This document shows, piece by piece, positions 1-7,468 of a stretch of 13,767 bases of DNA. Origin of the DNA: Candidatus Eiseniibacteriota bacterium (GTDB lineage: Bacteria > Eisenbacteria > RBG-16-71-46). The translations under genes were made by a program, and so were the position numbers. Under the pieces are notes generated by a model that had not been told where the DNA came from, did not search any database, and was given only the letters and a program-made list of their open reading frames with translations. The DNA lies in NCBI GenBank assembly GCA_005893365.1, contig VBPB01000104.1, positions 1 to 13,767 on the forward strand, read 5' to 3'. Each line of letters starts with the position of its first letter. The first letter of the stretch is position 1.

Positions 1-39
1 TGCGTCGTCATGACCCACACGGCGCATCCCGAGCCATGA
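1..39 (+). CDS. C-terminal tail of an unidentified gene (5' end outside window)
   Basis: The first 36 bases read in frame as CVVMTHTAHPEP and end in a TGA at 37-39 that overlaps the ATG of the next gene (ATGA). Third codon positions are almost all G or C, as in the real genes of this window, which supports coding. The product cannot be identified from twelve residues. The overlap suggests it is the first visible gene of the operon continuing through 3746. Confidence 0.4.
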   Translation, partial: CVVMTHTAHPEP

Positions 40-1082
40 AGGCGATCACCTACCACGGCGTCCACGACGTCCGCTGCGAGGAGGCCGCCGATCCGTCGCT
101 CCGGCACCCGGGCGACGCCATCGTCGAGGTCGCCCTGGCGGGGCTGTGCGGCTCGGACCTGCACGTCTACCACGGACGCGAGACCGGCCTCGACGTGGGC
201 ACGGTCATGGGACACGAGTTCGTGGGACGCGTCGTCGCGACCGGCACGGACGTCCAGGCCTTCGCCGCCGGCGACCGGGTCGCCTGCCCGTTCTCGACCT
301 GCTGCGGGCGCTGCTACTACTGCGAGCTGGGCTTGAGCGCCCGCTGCACGGAAGGCCATCTGTTCGGGTGGGTGCAGGATGGCGCCGGCCTGCACGGCGG
401 GCAGGCCCGGTTGGTGCGCGTGCCGCTGGCCGACGCGACGCTCTGCCGGCTCCCGGAGGACCTCGCGGACGACGCGGCCCTGCTCCTGTGCGACGTGCTG
501 CCCACCGGCCACCACTGCGCGAGCCTGGCCGGGGTCACGCCCGGCGCCTGCTATGCGCTGATCGGCTGCGGCCCGGTCGGCCTCATGACGCTGCTCGCGG
601 CGCGCGAGATGGGGGCCGAGCGGCTGCTGGCGATCGATACGATCGACGCGCGGCTCGCCTTCGCGGCGCGCCTGGGCGGGACCCCGGTCGACGCGCGCCG
701 CACCGATCCGATCTCGGCCGTGCGCGCGGCCACCGGCGGGCGCGGCGCCGACGCCGTGCTCGAAGCGGTCGGGAGCCCGGCCGCGGGCCGGCTGGCGTTC
801 GAGCTGGTCCGCCCCGGCGGGACCATCGCGGCCGTCGGCGTCCACCACGAGGCCAGCTTCCCATTCTCGCCGGCGCAGGCGTACGACCGAAACCTGACCT
901 ACCGCATCGGCCGCTGCCCGGCGCGCAGCCTGATGGAGGAGTTGATCCCGCTCGCGCGGCGCCGGCGGGACGACTTGGTCGCCGTGCTCACGCATCGCCT
1001 GCCGCTCGCGGATGGGGCCCAAGCCTACCGGCGGTTCGACGAGAAACGCGACGGCTGCATCAAGGTGGCGTTCGCGCCGTGA
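36..1082 (+). CDS. Zinc-dependent alcohol/polyol dehydrogenase, MDR superfamily
   Basis: A 348-residue medium-chain dehydrogenase, full length for the family; it would oxidise an alcohol or polyol with NAD(P) in the cytoplasm. The catalytic-zinc region shows C38 in GLCGSDLH and H60-E61 in GHEFVG. The structural-zinc cysteines are C90, C93, C96 and C104 (C-x2-C-x2-C-x7-C). The Rossmann fold follows with G177-x-G179-x2-G182 and an acidic residue at the end of beta-2 (LLAID), which favours NAD over NADP. The DVLPTGHH segment resembles the formaldehyde/threonine dehydrogenase-like branch, but the substrate cannot be assigned. The ATG overlaps the preceding stop (ATGA), and its own stop overlaps the next gene's GTG, so translation is probably coupled through an operon. 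No strong Shine-Dalgarno precedes the ATG, consistent with coupling. The family call is secure; specificity is open. Confidence 0.93.
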   Translation: MKAITYHGVHDVRCEEAADPSLRHPGDAIVEVALAGLCGSDLHVYHGRETGLDVGTVMGHEFVGRVVATGTDVQAFAAGDRVACPFSTCCGRCYYCELGLSARCTEGHLFGWVQDGAGLHGGQARLVRVPLADATLCRLPEDLADDAALLLCDVLPTGHHCASLAGVTPGACYALIGCGPVGLMTLLAAREMGAERLLAIDTIDARLAFAARLGGTPVDARRTDPISAVRAATGGRGADAVLEAVGSPAAGRLAFELVRPGGTIAAVGVHHEASFPFSPAQAYDRNLTYRIGRCPARSLMEELIPLARRRRDDLVAVLTHRLPLADGAQAYRRFDEKRDGCIKVAFAP

Positions 1083-2899
1083 CCGTCTCTCGTTGGCACG
1101 CGTCCCGAGTCTGGCTCGCCGCGGCAGCGCTCGTCGTCCTGGCCCTGGCGGTGGCCGGCCCGCTCGCGCGCCGCGCGGTCGGCTCGCGCGTCCGCGCCCT
1201 GGCGGCCACGCGCGGGCTCGCCGTCGACTGGCAGGCGCTGGCGGTGGGTCCCGCCCCCCAGGCCGCGTTCCGCGAGCTCACCATCACGCGCCGCGCCGAC
1301 GGCGACACGCTGCTCTCGGTCCGCACGCTCGAGGTCGGCCTCGACCCGTGGTCGCTGCTCCTGCTCCACCCGCGGGTGGGCCGGGTCATGGTCGCGCACG
1401 CGCGCGCGCGCCTCGCCGCGCGGCCAAGCGCCGACGCCGACTCGCTCGAGGCCGAGGAGCCGCCCGAGCCCGGCTCGCGCCCGGGGGACCGCGAGCGCGC
1501 CGAGCGGCTGCGCGGTGCCGCGCGCTCGCTGGTCCGGCTGCTGGCCGCCCCGGCGCGCCGGCTCCCCCGCCTGTCGCTGAGCGATGTCGCGATCACCACC
1601 GGCCCGCGCGAGGACGACGCCGAGCCCGGCGCCGGGCTCACGCTCCGCTGGCTCGACCTGGCGCCCTCGGCGCACGGCGTGCGGCTGGCCGCGGCCGGCG
1701 CGCTCTTGGGCGAGCGCGCGGTGCCGTTCGAGGCCTCGTTCGCCTACGAGCACGACGACCGCCTCTCGGGCGGCGTGCGCTTCGACATCCCCTCGGTACC
1801 GGGGGCCAGGCCCGAGCCGCTACGCATCACGGTGGACGGCGCGCTCACCCAGGAGCGCCGGCTCGGCCGGGTCCTGCTCGCCGACTCGACGCGCGTCACC
1901 GTCGGCACCGTCCGCTTCCGGCTGGGCGGGGCGTTCGAGCGCTCGGGGCCGCGCGTCCGCCTGGTCGCGGCCGCCGACAGCCTCACCGCGGCGCAGTGGC
2001 GCGCGAGCCTGCCGGCCGCGGTGCTGGGCCCGCTCGCCGGGCTCGTGGTGCGCGGCTGGTACGCCCAGCGCGTGAGCCTCGACCTCGACCTGGAGCGCCC
2101 CGACAGCGTCGCCTTCGCCGCGGACGTCACGCCGCACGGGCTCCGCATCGACGCGGCCGCCTCGCGCCTCGACCTCTTGAGCCTCGACCAACCGTTCACG
2201 GCGCGCATCCATCTGCCGCACGACCGCATCGTCGAGCGGGACCTCTCGCCCGCCAATCCCCACTATCGCCCGCTCGCCGCCGTCGACTCGCTGCTGGTGA
2301 ACGCCGTGGTGACCAACGAGGACGGCGCTTTCTTCCGCCACCGCGGGTTCAACACCGAGGCGGTGCGCGGGGCGATCGCCGCCAACGCGCGGGCCGGTTC
2401 GTATCGCCGCGGCGCCGGGACCATCACCATGCAGCTGGCGCGCAACCTCTACCTCGGCCACGCGCGCACGCTGTCGCGCAAGGCCCAGGAGGTGGTGCTG
2501 GCGTGGGTGCTCGAGCACCTCACCTGGCTCACCAAGGAGCGGATGCTCGAGATCTACCTCAACATCATCGAGTGGGGGCCGGACGTCCACGGCGCCGACG
2601 AGGCGGCGCACTACTACTTCGGGCATGATGCCGGGCGTCTCACCGTCGACGAGGCGCTGTTCCTGGCCACCGTGGTCCCGGCGCCGACCAAGTGGCGCTA
2701 CCGCCTGGAGGCGGACGGGACGCTGCGGCCGTTCGAGCGGGCCCAGATGCACTTCATCGGGCGGGCGATGATCGCCAGAGGCCGGCTGGCACCCGAAGCC
2801 TTGCCGCCGGCCGAGGCGCTGCACATCGACCTGCGGGGTGCCGCGCGTGACGTCGTCTTCCCCCCCACGGAGGCCCATGCCGACACCATCCCGAGTTGA
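1079..2899 (+). CDS. Monofunctional GT51 peptidoglycan transglycosylase with AsmA-like N-terminal region
   Basis: A 606-residue protein read from a GTG at 1079 that overlaps the dehydrogenase stop (GTGA). The frame stays open far upstream, but that part is only antiparallel codon bias over the dehydrogenase. Residues about 7-28 form one membrane anchor. Residues about 30-370 are a beta-rich AsmA/DUF3971-like periplasmic region. Residues about 385-560 are a GT51 domain, which polymerises lipid II into glycan strands. Visible motifs are the EDGAFFRHRG box with the likely catalytic E414, GAGTITMQLARNLYL near 446-460, RKAQEVVLAWVLE, ERMLEIYLNIIEWG and GADEAAHYYFG. No penicillin-binding transpeptidase domain follows. 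This layout is known from standalone 'biosynthetic transglycosylase' proteins of Gram-negative bacteria. The GT51 call is firm; the AsmA-like assignment rests on overall character. Confidence 0.93.
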   Translation: MTVSRWHASRVWLAAAALVVLALAVAGPLARRAVGSRVRALAATRGLAVDWQALAVGPAPQAAFRELTITRRADGDTLLSVRTLEVGLDPWSLLLLHPRVGRVMVAHARARLAARPSADADSLEAEEPPEPGSRPGDRERAERLRGAARSLVRLLAAPARRLPRLSLSDVAITTGPREDDAEPGAGLTLRWLDLAPSAHGVRLAAAGALLGERAVPFEASFAYEHDDRLSGGVRFDIPSVPGARPEPLRITVDGALTQERRLGRVLLADSTRVTVGTVRFRLGGAFERSGPRVRLVAAADSLTAAQWRASLPAAVLGPLAGLVVRGWYAQRVSLDLDLERPDSVAFAADVTPHGLRIDAAASRLDLLSLDQPFTARIHLPHDRIVERDLSPANPHYRPLAAVDSLLVNAVVTNEDGAFFRHRGFNTEAVRGAIAANARAGSYRRGAGTITMQLARNLYLGHARTLSRKAQEVVLAWVLEHLTWLTKERMLEIYLNIIEWGPDVHGADEAAHYYFGHDAGRLTVDEALFLATVVPAPTKWRYRLEADGTLRPFERAQMHFIGRAMIARGRLAPEALPPAEALHIDLRGAARDVVFPPTEAHADTIPS

Positions 2900-3746
2900 G
2901 GCGCCACGGCGCCGTAGTACCGGCGAGCCCCTGCCGGACCGCCACCTGCTCTACACCGCCGCCGTGCAGCACGTGGCGCTCGACCTCGAGCACCTGGAGG
3001 AGATCTACGGCGGCGGACGCCGGCGGCGGCCGACGCTGCTGCGCGAGGACTTCTGCGGCACCGCCGCCCTCGCCTGCGGATGGGCGGCGAGCGCGCCCGA
3101 CCGGCACGCGTGCGCCGTGGACCTGCACGGCCCGACGCTGGCCTGGGCCCGCCGCCGGCGCCTGCCCGCTCTGGGCGAGGCCGCGGCGCGGGTCACGCTG
3201 TTCCAGGCGGATGCGCGGGTCGTGACGCGGCCGCGGGTCGACGTGGTCACCGCGCTCAACTTCTCCTACTGGGTGTTCAAGACCCGCCGCGCGCTGTGCG
3301 CCTACTTCACCGCCGCCCGGCGCTCGCTCAACCCGGGCGGCATGCTGTTGCTCGACGCCTTCGGCGGCAACGACGCCGCGCAGGCCCTGGTCGAGGCCTC
3401 GCGGGTCGCCGCGAGCCGCGGCCCCGCGGGCGAGCGCATCCCGCCCTTCACCTTCGAGTGGGAGCAGGTCTCATTCAACCCCGTGGACCACGCGCTGCGC
3501 TGCCACATCCACTTCCGCCTGCGCGACGGGCGCCGGATCCCGCGCGCGTTCAGCTACGACTGGCGCATGTGGACGCTCCCCGAGCTCCGCGAGACACTCG
3601 CGGAGGCGGGATTCGACGACGCCGCGGTGTACGTCCAGGACTGGGACGACGCGGCCGGCCAGGCGCTGGCCTCGTACTCGCGCCGCGACCGGTTCGAGAA
3701 CCAGTCGGGATGGCTGGCCTACGTCGTGGGCCGTGTGGCGCGATGA
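2877..3746 (+). CDS. Class I SAM-dependent methyltransferase
   Basis: A 289-residue Rossmann-fold methyltransferase. The ATG at 2877 was chosen because a clear GGAGG sits just upstream (ACGGAGGCCC) and because it leaves only a 23-bp overlap with the transglycosylase; a start at 2838 in the same frame has no such site. Motif I is EDFCGTAALA (about 57-66) and the acidic end of beta-2 is AVDLHGPTLAWA (D82). A DVVTALNFSYWVFK segment follows at the motif IV position, and NPGGMLLLDAFGG at the post-motif strand. The C-terminal RYD-like stretch FSYDWRMWTLPELRETLAEAGF is typical of small-molecule or protein methyltransferases of this group. The substrate is unknown. It is the last of the overlapping genes and may act with the dehydrogenase or the cell-wall enzyme, but nothing in the sequence proves that. 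Confidence 0.9.
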   Translation: MPTPSRVEAPRRRSTGEPLPDRHLLYTAAVQHVALDLEHLEEIYGGGRRRRPTLLREDFCGTAALACGWAASAPDRHACAVDLHGPTLAWARRRRLPALGEAAARVTLFQADARVVTRPRVDVVTALNFSYWVFKTRRALCAYFTAARRSLNPGGMLLLDAFGGNDAAQALVEASRVAASRGPAGERIPPFTFEWEQVSFNPVDHALRCHIHFRLRDGRRIPRAFSYDWRMWTLPELRETLAEAGFDDAAVYVQDWDDAAGQALASYSRRDRFENQSGWLAYVVGRVAR

Positions 3747-3779
3747 CCCTCGCCGGGCCGTTTGTGCGAGACTGACGTC

Positions 3780-6353
3780 ATGAGGCGCCTGTTCCGGCCG
3801 CTGCTCGCGGCCCTGCTCGTGGCGTGCGTCCCGGCCGCCGCGACCGCGGAGGACGCGCTGGCATCGCATGCCGCCGCGCTCAAGCGGATGGAGCTGCGCT
3901 TCATGATGCGCGGCGCCCAGCGCCGCGCCGAGCGCTACCGCGCGCGCCGGCGCGGGAAGGTCGCGCGCACGGCATCGCCGCCGGCGGCCGCATCCACCGC
4001 CGGCCTGCGCCTGCGCCCGGCGCCGCGCCGCGAGCCGCCGGATCCGCCGCCTGGGCGGCCGCCGCTCGGCGCGGCGGGGAAACCCGCGACCGGCCCGGCG
4101 GCGGTGATCGACCGGATCGTCAACCTGCGCGCCGGCGACGCCCCGTCCGCCGCCCAGAGCGAAGTGTCGGTCGGGGTCCACGGCAATCTTCTGGTCGCCG
4201 CCTGGAACGACGGCGAGGGCTTCGAGGACGGCTCCAGCACCCAGGGCTTCGGGTACTCGACCGACGGTGGCGCCACCTGGGTGGACGGCGGCAGCCCGCC
4301 GACCACGGGCGGCATCCGCCTGTGGAACAGCGACCCGCAGATCGCCGTCAACCCGCAGACCGGCGCCTTCTATTTCTCGGCGCTGTGCGAGCCGACCCCG
4401 TTCACCAACGGCATCGGCGTGGTGAAGGGCACCTTCGTGGACGGGCGACTGGTGTGGGGCACGCCGCGCCTCGTCGTCTCGGGGGCCGACGCCGGCGTCG
4501 TCTTCGACAAGGAATGGCTCGCGGTGGACTCGGCGTCGGGGCGGCTCTACCTCTCCTACTCCCGGTTCACCGTGCTCGGCGGCCGGCTGCTCACCAACCG
4601 GATCGAGTTCTCGCGCAACCCCAGCGACAACCTGCTGCCGTGGTCGGCGCCGCTCGTCCTGTCCTCGCCCGGGGACGCCGGCCGGGTCCAGGGACCGCGC
4701 ATCGAGGTGGGCCCGGCGGGCGAGGTGTGGGCGACCTGGGTCGCGGTCGGCACCCGGGACCTGGACTACCTGCGCGTGCGCCGCGGCGTCGCCGACGGCA
4801 CCTTCTGGGAGTCCGAGGTCACCGCGGTCTCGCTCTACAGCAACTTCGGCTCCGGGGCGCCGGGATTCAACCGCGGCCTGGGGATCACCTTCCCGGGCCT
4901 CGCGGTGGACCGGAGCGAGGGCTCGCACCGCGGGCGGGTGTTCCTGACCTGGAACGAGTCGCTGGACTTCTACGACGACCGGCTCGGCACCAGCGGCACC
5001 GTCGCCGAGAGCGAGGCCAACGACAGCCCGGCCACGGCCACGCCGTTCACGCTCGGCAGCACGCTGACCGGCGCCATCGCCACGGTCAACGACTTCGACT
5101 ACTGGCGGTTCGACGGCACGCAGGGCGAGACCATCATCTGCGAGCTCGATTCGCTCACCAGCCCGACGCTCGACGCCTCGTTCCGGCTCTTCTGCAGCGA
5201 CGGCGCCACGCGGCTCGCCTTCTGCGAGACCGGCGCCGGCGGCCTCAACGACGCCGCGGGGCTCATCGTCTTCACGCTGCCGAGCACCGGCACCTACACC
5301 CTGCGCGTGGCCTCGCTCAACCCCGACCCAGGCACCCCGGCGGGGGTCGGGGGCTATCGCATCCACACCGGCATCGACGTGCCGGGCGGCGAGCGGGCGC
5401 GGGACCATCGCGACGTGTTCACCGCCTGCTCCGACGACGGCCTCCACTGGAACGAGCCTGAGCGCGTGAACCAGGAGCCCCCGCGCTACGACGACTGGCT
5501 CCCCGAGGTGGCGGTGACGCCGAGCGGAGACGTGTTCGCCTCCTGGTATGACTGGCGGGACGCGCCCGCGGGCCTCTGCGCCGGGGCGTCGATGACCTAC
5601 GTGACGCGCTCCACCGACCACGGCGACTCGTGGCCGGACGGCGTCGCGGTCTCGAGCGCGCTGAGCGACTGGACCGGGACCACGAGCAACCTGGCCCCCA
5701 ACGAGGGCGACTACAACACGCTGTTCGCCGACCCCGAGGGGGTCTACGCCCTCTGGGGCGACGGGCGCAACCCCGACCCGGACGTGTACATGGCCCGCAT
5801 CGCGATCGCGGGCGTGGCGGCCCTGCGCTCGACCCATGCGCGGCCCGACCTCGCCCGCATCACCTGGCGCGTCGCCCAGGGCGCGATCCCGACCGCCACG
5901 GTCTACCGCCGCGCGGACGTGGGCGGGTGGGTGGCACTCGGGCCGATCGCTCCCGGCGCGGACGGCCTGCTGGTCGCCGAGGACGCCACGGTCACGGCGG
6001 GCGCCCACTACCACTATCGCCTCGGCCTCGCCGACGGGATGGGCGAGACGTTCAGCGAGGAGGTCCCGGTCGACGTGCCGCTCACCGCCGGCCCGGCGCT
6101 GACCCTCGCGGGCGTGCGGCCCAATCCCGCCGACCGCGAGATCTGGGTCTCGTTCGCCTTGCCGGGGAGTGCCCCCGCGAGCCTCGAGCTGCTGGACGTG
6201 GCCGGCCGGCGCGTGACCGGACGCACGGTGAGCGGCGCGGGGACCCAGACCCTCGAGGTCTTGGGCGGCGCCCGGCTGCCCACCGGCATCTACCTGGTGC
6301 GCCTCACGCAGGACGGTCAGCACGCAGCGACACGGGTCAGCGTCGTGCGGTGA
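3780..6353 (+). CDS. Secreted BNR/sialidase-like beta-propeller protein with PPC domain and FlgD-like C-terminal sorting domain
   Basis: An 857-residue exported protein. The ATG at 3780 starts a classic signal peptide (MRRLFRPLLAALLVAC..., cleavage after AATA); a TTG at 3762 in the same frame would spoil it. An Arg-rich linker (about 40-100) leads into a beta-propeller with Asp-box motifs: STDGGATW near 159, SDDGLHW near 550 and STDHGDSW near 610. Residues about 407-530 form a PPC-type (bacterial pre-peptidase C-terminal) domain, SEANDSPATATPF ... DFDYWRF ... GTYTLRV, lying between propeller segments. A fibronectin-III-like stretch follows (about 680-770). The last 85 residues are a FlgD-like/Por-type domain (RPNPADREI ... 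LELLDVAGRRV ... LPTGIYLVRL) that directs secretion or surface attachment in FCB bacteria. No sialidase catalytic residues can be assigned, so an enzymatic role is unproven. It follows the methyltransferase by 33 bp but may have its own transcription. Confidence 0.88.
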   Translation: MRRLFRPLLAALLVACVPAAATAEDALASHAAALKRMELRFMMRGAQRRAERYRARRRGKVARTASPPAAASTAGLRLRPAPRREPPDPPPGRPPLGAAGKPATGPAAVIDRIVNLRAGDAPSAAQSEVSVGVHGNLLVAAWNDGEGFEDGSSTQGFGYSTDGGATWVDGGSPPTTGGIRLWNSDPQIAVNPQTGAFYFSALCEPTPFTNGIGVVKGTFVDGRLVWGTPRLVVSGADAGVVFDKEWLAVDSASGRLYLSYSRFTVLGGRLLTNRIEFSRNPSDNLLPWSAPLVLSSPGDAGRVQGPRIEVGPAGEVWATWVAVGTRDLDYLRVRRGVADGTFWESEVTAVSLYSNFGSGAPGFNRGLGITFPGLAVDRSEGSHRGRVFLTWNESLDFYDDRLGTSGTVAESEANDSPATATPFTLGSTLTGAIATVNDFDYWRFDGTQGETIICELDSLTSPTLDASFRLFCSDGATRLAFCETGAGGLNDAAGLIVFTLPSTGTYTLRVASLNPDPGTPAGVGGYRIHTGIDVPGGERARDHRDVFTACSDDGLHWNEPERVNQEPPRYDDWLPEVAVTPSGDVFASWYDWRDAPAGLCAGASMTYVTRSTDHGDSWPDGVAVSSALSDWTGTTSNLAPNEGDYNTLFADPEGVYALWGDGRNPDPDVYMARIAIAGVAALRSTHARPDLARITWRVAQGAIPTATVYRRADVGGWVALGPIAPGADGLLVAEDATVTAGAHYHYRLGLADGMGETFSEEVPVDVPLTAGPALTLAGVRPNPADREIWVSFALPGSAPASLELLDVAGRRVTGRTVSGAGTQTLEVLGGARLPTGIYLVRLTQDGQHAATRVSVVR

Positions 6354-6370
6354 GGCCTCGGAAGCTGTTG

Positions 6371-6384
6371 TGTGGCATGTCACA
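6371..6384. promoter_or_regulatory. 14-bp dyad, possible operator
   Basis: TGTGGCATGTCACA reads TGTGRCATGYCACA on both strands, with 12 of 14 positions symmetric. It lies 22 bp upstream of a promoter-like -35 box and 18 bp after the stop of the propeller gene. The half-site spacing is two bases shorter than a CRP/FNR-type site. It could be a regulator site or chance. Confidence 0.25.
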
Positions 6385-6405
6385 GCGTGCAGGCCATCAT
6401 TTCGC

Positions 6406-6434
6406 TTGAGTTTCCGAGAGAATTCCCCGATATT
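6406..6434 (+). promoter_or_regulatory. Possible sigma70-type promoter ahead of the NYN-gene leader
   Basis: TTGAGT at 6406-6411 (4 of 6 matches to TTGACA) and GATATT at 6429-6434 (4 of 6 to TATAAT) are separated by 17 bp, in an AT-richer patch than the surroundings. A start near 6441 would give a leader holding the two hairpins at 6447-6500. This is a consensus match only. Confidence 0.35.
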
Positions 6435-6446
6435 CTTTGCGTCAAC

Positions 6447-6477
6447 GCCAGTGGGGCCTCTCAAGAGGCTCGCTGGT
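6447..6477 (+). ncRNA. Bulged hairpin in the NYN-gene leader; candidate small structured RNA together with the terminator at 6479-6514
   Basis: An inner stem GCCTC/GAGGC (6456-6460 with 6465-6469) closes on a TCAA tetraloop. An outer stem CCAGTGG/TCGCTGG (6448-6454 with 6470-6476) continues it through a one-base bulge (G6455), with two G-T pairs. The hairpin ends one or two bases before the terminator stem, so a transcript from the promoter at 6406-6434 would be a compact RNA of about 75 nt, two stacked hairpins with a U-tail. CTGG at 6473-6476 can alternatively pair with CCAG at 6481-6484, which would compete with both stems. It may be a free RNA, an attenuating leader, or just the 3' end of the upstream transcript. 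No known RNA family was recognised. Confidence 0.4.
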
Positions 6478-6478
6478 T

Positions 6479-6514
6479 CCCCAGGGCTGCGGCCCTGGGG
6501 GTTTTTCGTTTTTT
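6479..6514 (+). terminator. Intrinsic terminator immediately upstream of the NYN gene
   Basis: A perfect 9-bp stem CCCCAGGGC/GCCCTGGGG (6479-6487 with 6492-6500) with a TGCG loop is followed by a split T-tract (TTTTTCGTTTTTT, 6502-6514). This is a textbook Rho-independent terminator. It can end transcription of the propeller gene 126 bp upstream or of a short leader RNA. The NYN start codon lies only 10 bp after the T-tract, and the G-run that would serve as its ribosome-binding site (6515-6519) abuts it, so read-through would control the NYN gene. Confidence 0.85.
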
Positions 6515-6523
6515 GGGGGTTTG

Positions 6524-7056
6524 ATGGCTGGATTGCGCCGCACCACCTTCCTCATCGACGGGTTCAATCTCTACCACTCCCTTTGCGTCGCCAGCCTCGA
6601 CCTGGGAAGGGTGTCCACGAAGTGGCTCGACATCCGCTCAATGTGCGCGAGCTATCTTGCGCAAATCGGGGGCGGAGCAGCATTGCAGGACATCTTCTAT
6701 TTCTCCGCCCTTGCCGCCTATAGGCTCGCGCTGGACCCGGATGTAACCAAGAGGCACCGCACGTACATCGAATGCCTTCGCGCGACTGTGAAGTGTTCTT
6801 CCGGGATCTCTGCGACGTGGCCGTGATGGTCACTGGTGACAGCGATTTGGCCCCTGCCGTCCGATCCGCTCAAGCCCTTTTTCCGGCGAAGCAGGTTTAC
6901 CTACTCTCGCCGTACAAGAGGTTGAGCTTCGAGCTCAAGAGTCTATGCCCCGGTCGAAGCTTCCGGGTGAAGAGTCGCGCCTATGTCGACCATCAGCTTC
7001 CAAATCCATTTCCGCTCGCAGACGGAACAATGCTGACGAAGCCTGCCAAGTGGTAG
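6524..7056 (+). pseudogene. NYN-domain (PIN-like RNase) gene, broken by an internal deletion and frameshift
   Basis: The ATG at 6524 follows GGGGG plus four bases. Frame A gives MAGLRRTTFLIDGFNLYHSL and continues to TKRHRTYIECLRAT near 6787, then runs into noise and stops at 6824-6826. The rest of the domain continues in the next frame from about 6787 to the TAG at 7054-7056: CEVFFRDLCDVAVMVTGDSD, LAPAVRSAQALFP, QVYLLSPYKRLSFELK and a C-terminal LPNPFPLADGT...KPAKW. From memory of the family, a zinc-finger-like loop and a KETDVAIA segment normally lie between these halves; about 35-40 residues are absent, including one of the acidic active-site residues (ETD). NYN proteins are single-stranded RNA nucleases. 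The gene is less GC-rich than its neighbours (58% over 6541-6600), consistent with transfer. It is most likely inactive. Confidence 0.8.
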
Positions 7057-7091
7057 GCGCGGGCCCACGCCTTCTGCTCCCTTAGTCGCGA

Positions 7092-7122
7092 CGAGCCCCG
7101 GCGGTCTCCTCGCCGGGGCTCG
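7092..7122. terminator. Perfect 12-bp hairpin between converging genes
   Basis: CGAGCCCCGGCG (7092-7103) pairs fully with CGCCGGGGCTCG (7111-7122) around a 7-base loop. It sits 36 bp after the NYN stop and 25 bp after the stop of the converging minus-strand gene, the usual place for a shared terminator. Neither strand shows a real T-tract, so it may act through structure only. Confidence 0.5.
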
Positions 7123-7147
7123 CGTGAGCTTGGGACCCGCCGCCGCG

Positions 7148-7468
7148 TCAGACGCTGTGACGCGCGTTGTGCTTGAGCCGGTAGATGCGCGCGCGCTGGC
7201 GATCCTGCATGCGCTCGATGCGCCGGCGCTCGGCGCGGGCCACGAAGCCGTCCCGGTCGGCGCGACGCTCCGCGCGATGGATGCGACGCTGGCCGGCGCG
7301 CAGGCGCATCGCCTCCGGCCGGGTGAGCTGGCCGTTGCGCCGGCCCTGGACGATGCGGGCGTGCTGCCGCGCCTCGCGGCGCTCTTCGCGGGGGGTGCCG
7401 GCGAACGCCGCGCTCGCGATGAGCGTGGCCAGGACGCTGGCGATCAGGATGGTGCCGGCCTTCTTCAT
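7148..7468 (-). CDS. Small exported Arg-rich helical protein with two EF-hand-like repeats
   Basis: A 106-residue protein. The ATG at 7468 has GAGAGGA five bases upstream and opens a clean signal peptide (MKKAGTILIASVLATLIASA, cleavage after AFA). The frame is open to 7609, but that extension lacks such a site. The mature part is very basic and helical and shows two similar helix-loop-helix units: NGQLTRPEAMRLRAGQRRI and DGFVARAERRRIERMQDRQ, ending in ARIYRLKHN. This matches a widespread family of small periplasmic proteins of unknown function, with RExxRLxxQ and SDGxVTxRER patterns, which I recall without a name. The loops are EF-hand-like but lack the full set of Ca-binding acids. It probably acts in the periplasm. 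Confidence 0.8.
   Translation of the reverse strand: MKKAGTILIASVLATLIASAAFAGTPREERREARQHARIVQGRRNGQLTRPEAMRLRAGQRRIHRAERRADRDGFVARAERRRIERMQDRQRARIYRLKHNARHSV

Noticed and set aside
146..1078. Upstream extension of the transglycosylase frame
   Set aside because: It overlaps the well-supported dehydrogenase and has Arg/Pro-rich shadow composition; the GTG at 1079 sits just before the membrane anchor.
6371..6384. CRP/FNR binding site
   Set aside because: The TGTG/CACA half-sites are six bases apart, not eight, so the spacing does not fit the CRP consensus; kept only as a generic dyad.
3471..6464. A 997-codon open frame on the minus strand
   Set aside because: It is antisense to the propeller gene, rich in Arg/Gly/Ala/Val with no domain, signal or ribosome-binding site; an effect of GC3 bias in the real gene.
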